A DNA stretch of 64,000 nt, from assembly GCF_010726765.1 (NCBI RefSeq), contig NZ_AP022601.1, forward strand, positions 2,046,001-2,110,000, written 5' to 3'. This stretch comes from Mycobacterium gallinarum (GTDB lineage: Bacteria > Actinomycetota > Actinomycetes > Mycobacteriales > Mycobacteriaceae). A model generated the notes under the pieces. The model was not told the origin of the DNA. It saw only the letters and a program-made list of their open reading frames with translations, and searched no databases. This document shows positions 62,611-64,000 of the stretch, piece by piece (the first letter of the stretch is position 1; the number at the start of each line of letters is the position of its first letter). The position numbers were made by a program, and so were the translations under genes.

Positions 62611-63447
62611 ATGTCTGAGCAGACTGTCTATGGCGCTGCCGCGGAGAAGCCGCGGACGAAGGTCCGTACCCTTCACCTCCAGAAATGGAAATCAGAAGGT
62701 CACAAGTGGGCCATGCTGACGGCCTACGACTTCTCCACCGCCCGCATTTTCGACGATGCAGGCATTCCCGTCCTGCTGGTCGGCGATTCGGCGGCCAACG
62801 TGGTGTACGGCTACGACACCACGGTGCCGGTGACTCCCGACGAGCTCATCCCGCTGGTCCGCGGCGTCGTCCGCGGCGCGTCGCACGCACTGGTGGTCGC
62901 CGACCTGCCGTTCGGCAGCTATGAGGCGGGCCCGCAGCAGGCTCTTGCCACGGCCACCCGGTTCATGAAGGAGACCGGTGCGGGTGCGGTCAAACTCGAG
63001 GGTGGCGAGCGCGTCGCCGATCAGATCGCGACCCTGACCCAGGCCGGCATCCCCGTGGTCGCGCACATCGGGTTCACCCCGCAGAGCGTCAACGGCCTGG
63101 GCGGGTTCCGCGTCCAGGGCCGCGGCGACGGCGCCGAGCAGACCGTCCACGACGCGATCGCCGTGCAGGAAGCCGGGGCCATCGCCGTGGTGCTCGAAAT
63201 GGTTCCCGCTGAACTGGCCACTCAGATCACCGGCAAGCTGACCATTCCCACCATCGGCATCGGAGCCGGACCCAACTGCGATGCGCAGGTGCTGGTGTGG
63301 CAGGACATGGCCGGCATGACGAGCGGTAAGACCGCAAAGTTCGTCAAACGCTTCGGCGATGTGGGTGCCGAATTGAGCCGCGCCGCAACGCAGTATGCCG
63401 ACGAGGTCGCGAGCGGGACGTTCCCCGCCGAAGAGCACTCCTTCTAA
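62611..63447 (+). CDS. panB: 3-methyl-2-oxobutanoate hydroxymethyltransferase
   Basis: This 278-residue enzyme adds a hydroxymethyl group from methylene-tetrahydrofolate to ketoisovalerate, the first step of pantothenate synthesis. The metal-binding [15 protein letters not shown] (near residue 57), [37 protein letters not shown] and [15 protein letters not shown] are all diagnostic. It matches Rv2225. Ketoisovalerate is also the IlvE substrate, linking it to the ilvE gene in this window only metabolically. Confidence 0.97.
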   Translation: MSEQTVYGAAAEKPRTKVRTLHLQKWKSEGHKWAMLTAYDFSTARIFDDAGIPVLLVGDSAANVVYGYDTTVPVTPDELIPLVRGVVRGASHALVVADLPFGSYEAGPQQALATATRFMKETGAGAVKLEGGERVADQIATLTQAGIPVVAHIGFTPQSVNGLGGFRVQGRGDGAEQTVHDAIAVQEAGAIAVVLEMVPAELATQITGKLTIPTIGIGAGPNCDAQVLVWQDMAGMTSGKTAKFVKRFGDVGAELSRAATQYADEVASGTFPAEEHSF

Positions 63448-63533
63448 TTTTTCACCCGCGAACGTGGGTTACCCACACGCATCTACACAGATTCGCGTGT
63501 TACAAGTCCACACTCGGCGCGCAGGCTCGCGAG

Positions 63534-64000
63534 CTAGGAGAACTCCGGCTTCCGCTTGGCCATGAAGGCATCGACGCCTTCGCGGCCGTCGGCGGAGTTG
63601 GCACGTTCGGCGATCAGCCGGCTCTCGAATTCCATCTGCTCCTCGAGACCGCTGCTGAACGTCGACAGCATCAGTGCCTTCACGGAGCCGTTGGACCCGG
63701 CGCAGGTGGCCGCCATTTTTTCGGCCAGCGCGTCGGCACGCGCGGCCAATTGATCGTCGGGCACCACCTCGGTGACCAGACCCCACTGTGCGGCGTCCTG
63801 AGCCGAGAGAGTGCGATTGGTCAGCATCAGTTCCTTGGTCTTGGTGATGCCGATGAGCCGCGGCAGGAAGTACGACGAGCTGCCGTCCGGCGAGAGCCCC
63901 ACCTTGGTGTAGGCCATCGTGAACGACGCCGACTCCGCGGCAAGGACGAGATCGCCCGTCACCGCGATCGAGAAGCCTGCTCCGGCGGCGGTGCCGTTGA
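63534..64000 (-). CDS. Enoyl-CoA hydratase/isomerase family protein, 5' part outside the window
   Basis: The last about 155 residues of a crotonase-family protein are seen; the start lies beyond 64000. Visible are NGTAAGAGFSIAVTGDLVLA (oxyanion-hole region) and the following ESASFTMAYTKVGLSPDGSSSYFLPRLIG, where the position after GLSPD corresponds to the catalytic Glu region but shows Asp/Gly. The C-terminal helices end FMAKRKPEFS, typical of the family. The exact activity is open. It is convergent with panB across 86 bases in which I see only a weak 5-base hairpin. Confidence 0.85.
   Translation of the reverse strand, partial: NGTAAGAGFSIAVTGDLVLAAESASFTMAYTKVGLSPDGSSSYFLPRLIGITKTKELMLTNRTLSAQDAAQWGLVTEVVPDDQLAARADALAEKMAATCAGSNGSVKALMLSTFSSGLEEQMEFESRLIAERANSADGREGVDAFMAKRKPEFS

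Noticed and set aside
63463..63479. Small hairpin after panB (GTGGG/CCCAC)
   Set aside because: Only five base pairs and not followed by a T-run; too weak to call a terminator.

Overview
This is a GC-rich chromosomal window from a mycobacterium. Gene order follows the M. tuberculosis H37Rv stretch from about Rv2173 (idsA2) to Rv2225 (panB) almost gene for gene; Rv numbers are recalled from family knowledge, not searched. Gene content departs from the tubercle bacillus in ways that suggest a non-tuberculous, probably fast-growing Mycolicibacterium. cobU sits next to cobT and cobS, the Rv2205c glycerate kinase is missing, and extra genes lie around glnA1, before panB and between ephD and the dihydrolipoamide acyltransferase gene. 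I see no IS element, prophage, CRISPR array, tRNA or rRNA, and no gap above 300 bases.

Layout. 1-4.3 kb: polyprenyl diphosphate synthase, mannosyltransferase MptA, and the divergent Rv2175c/pknL pair. 4.3-9.2 kb: aroG, RNase AS coupled to a membrane protein, mannosyltransferase MptC and a PlsC-type acyltransferase. 9.3-13.8 kb: a little-understood run (small Cys/Pro protein, ArsA/GET3-like ATPase, two SRPBCC proteins) beside fadD15. 13.8-17.3 kb: envelope genes pimB', an exported HExxH protease and the RipC peptidoglycan hydrolase, then a small four-cysteine protein. 17.5-20.3 kb: a DnaQ/GIY-YIG nuclease and trpD. 20.3-28.1 kb: the III2-IV2 respiratory supercomplex genes ctaE-qcrCAB and, convergently, ctaC-ctaF-mmpS3. 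28.2-36 kb: asnB, adoK, erpA, cobUTS and small exported proteins. 36-43.3 kb: ilvE, gcvT, an adenylate cyclase, pepB and ephD. 43.4-48.6 kb: dihydrolipoamide acyltransferase with lipoate synthesis (lipB-lipA). 48.6-59 kb: an exported amidohydrolase, an RDD protein, and the nitrogen genes glnA1, glnE and glnA2 with an inserted doxX/LLM/hotdog group. 59-64 kb: a GNAT protein, CaeA/Hip1 protease, a wax ester/diacylglycerol acyltransferase, panB and a truncated enoyl-CoA hydratase.

The genes work together in several modules. MptA, MptC and PimB' build PIM, lipomannan and lipoarabinomannan. QcrCAB with CtaC, CtaE and CtaF form the respiratory supercomplex. LipB and LipA make the lipoyl groups that the dihydrolipoamide acyltransferase and the glycine cleavage system (GcvT) need. 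GlnE adenylylates GlnA1, and a GlnR-type operator precedes glnA1.

Two general observations stand out. About 23 genes have a TANNNT-like -10 hexamer ending 6-9 bases before the start codon, the pattern of leaderless mRNA. The most unusual local features are a Cys-x6-Cys insertion in QcrB near its quinol-oxidising side, two duplicated gene 3' ends in convergent intergenic regions, and a Rv2175c protein that seems to lack the N-terminal threonine phosphorylated by PknL in M. tuberculosis.
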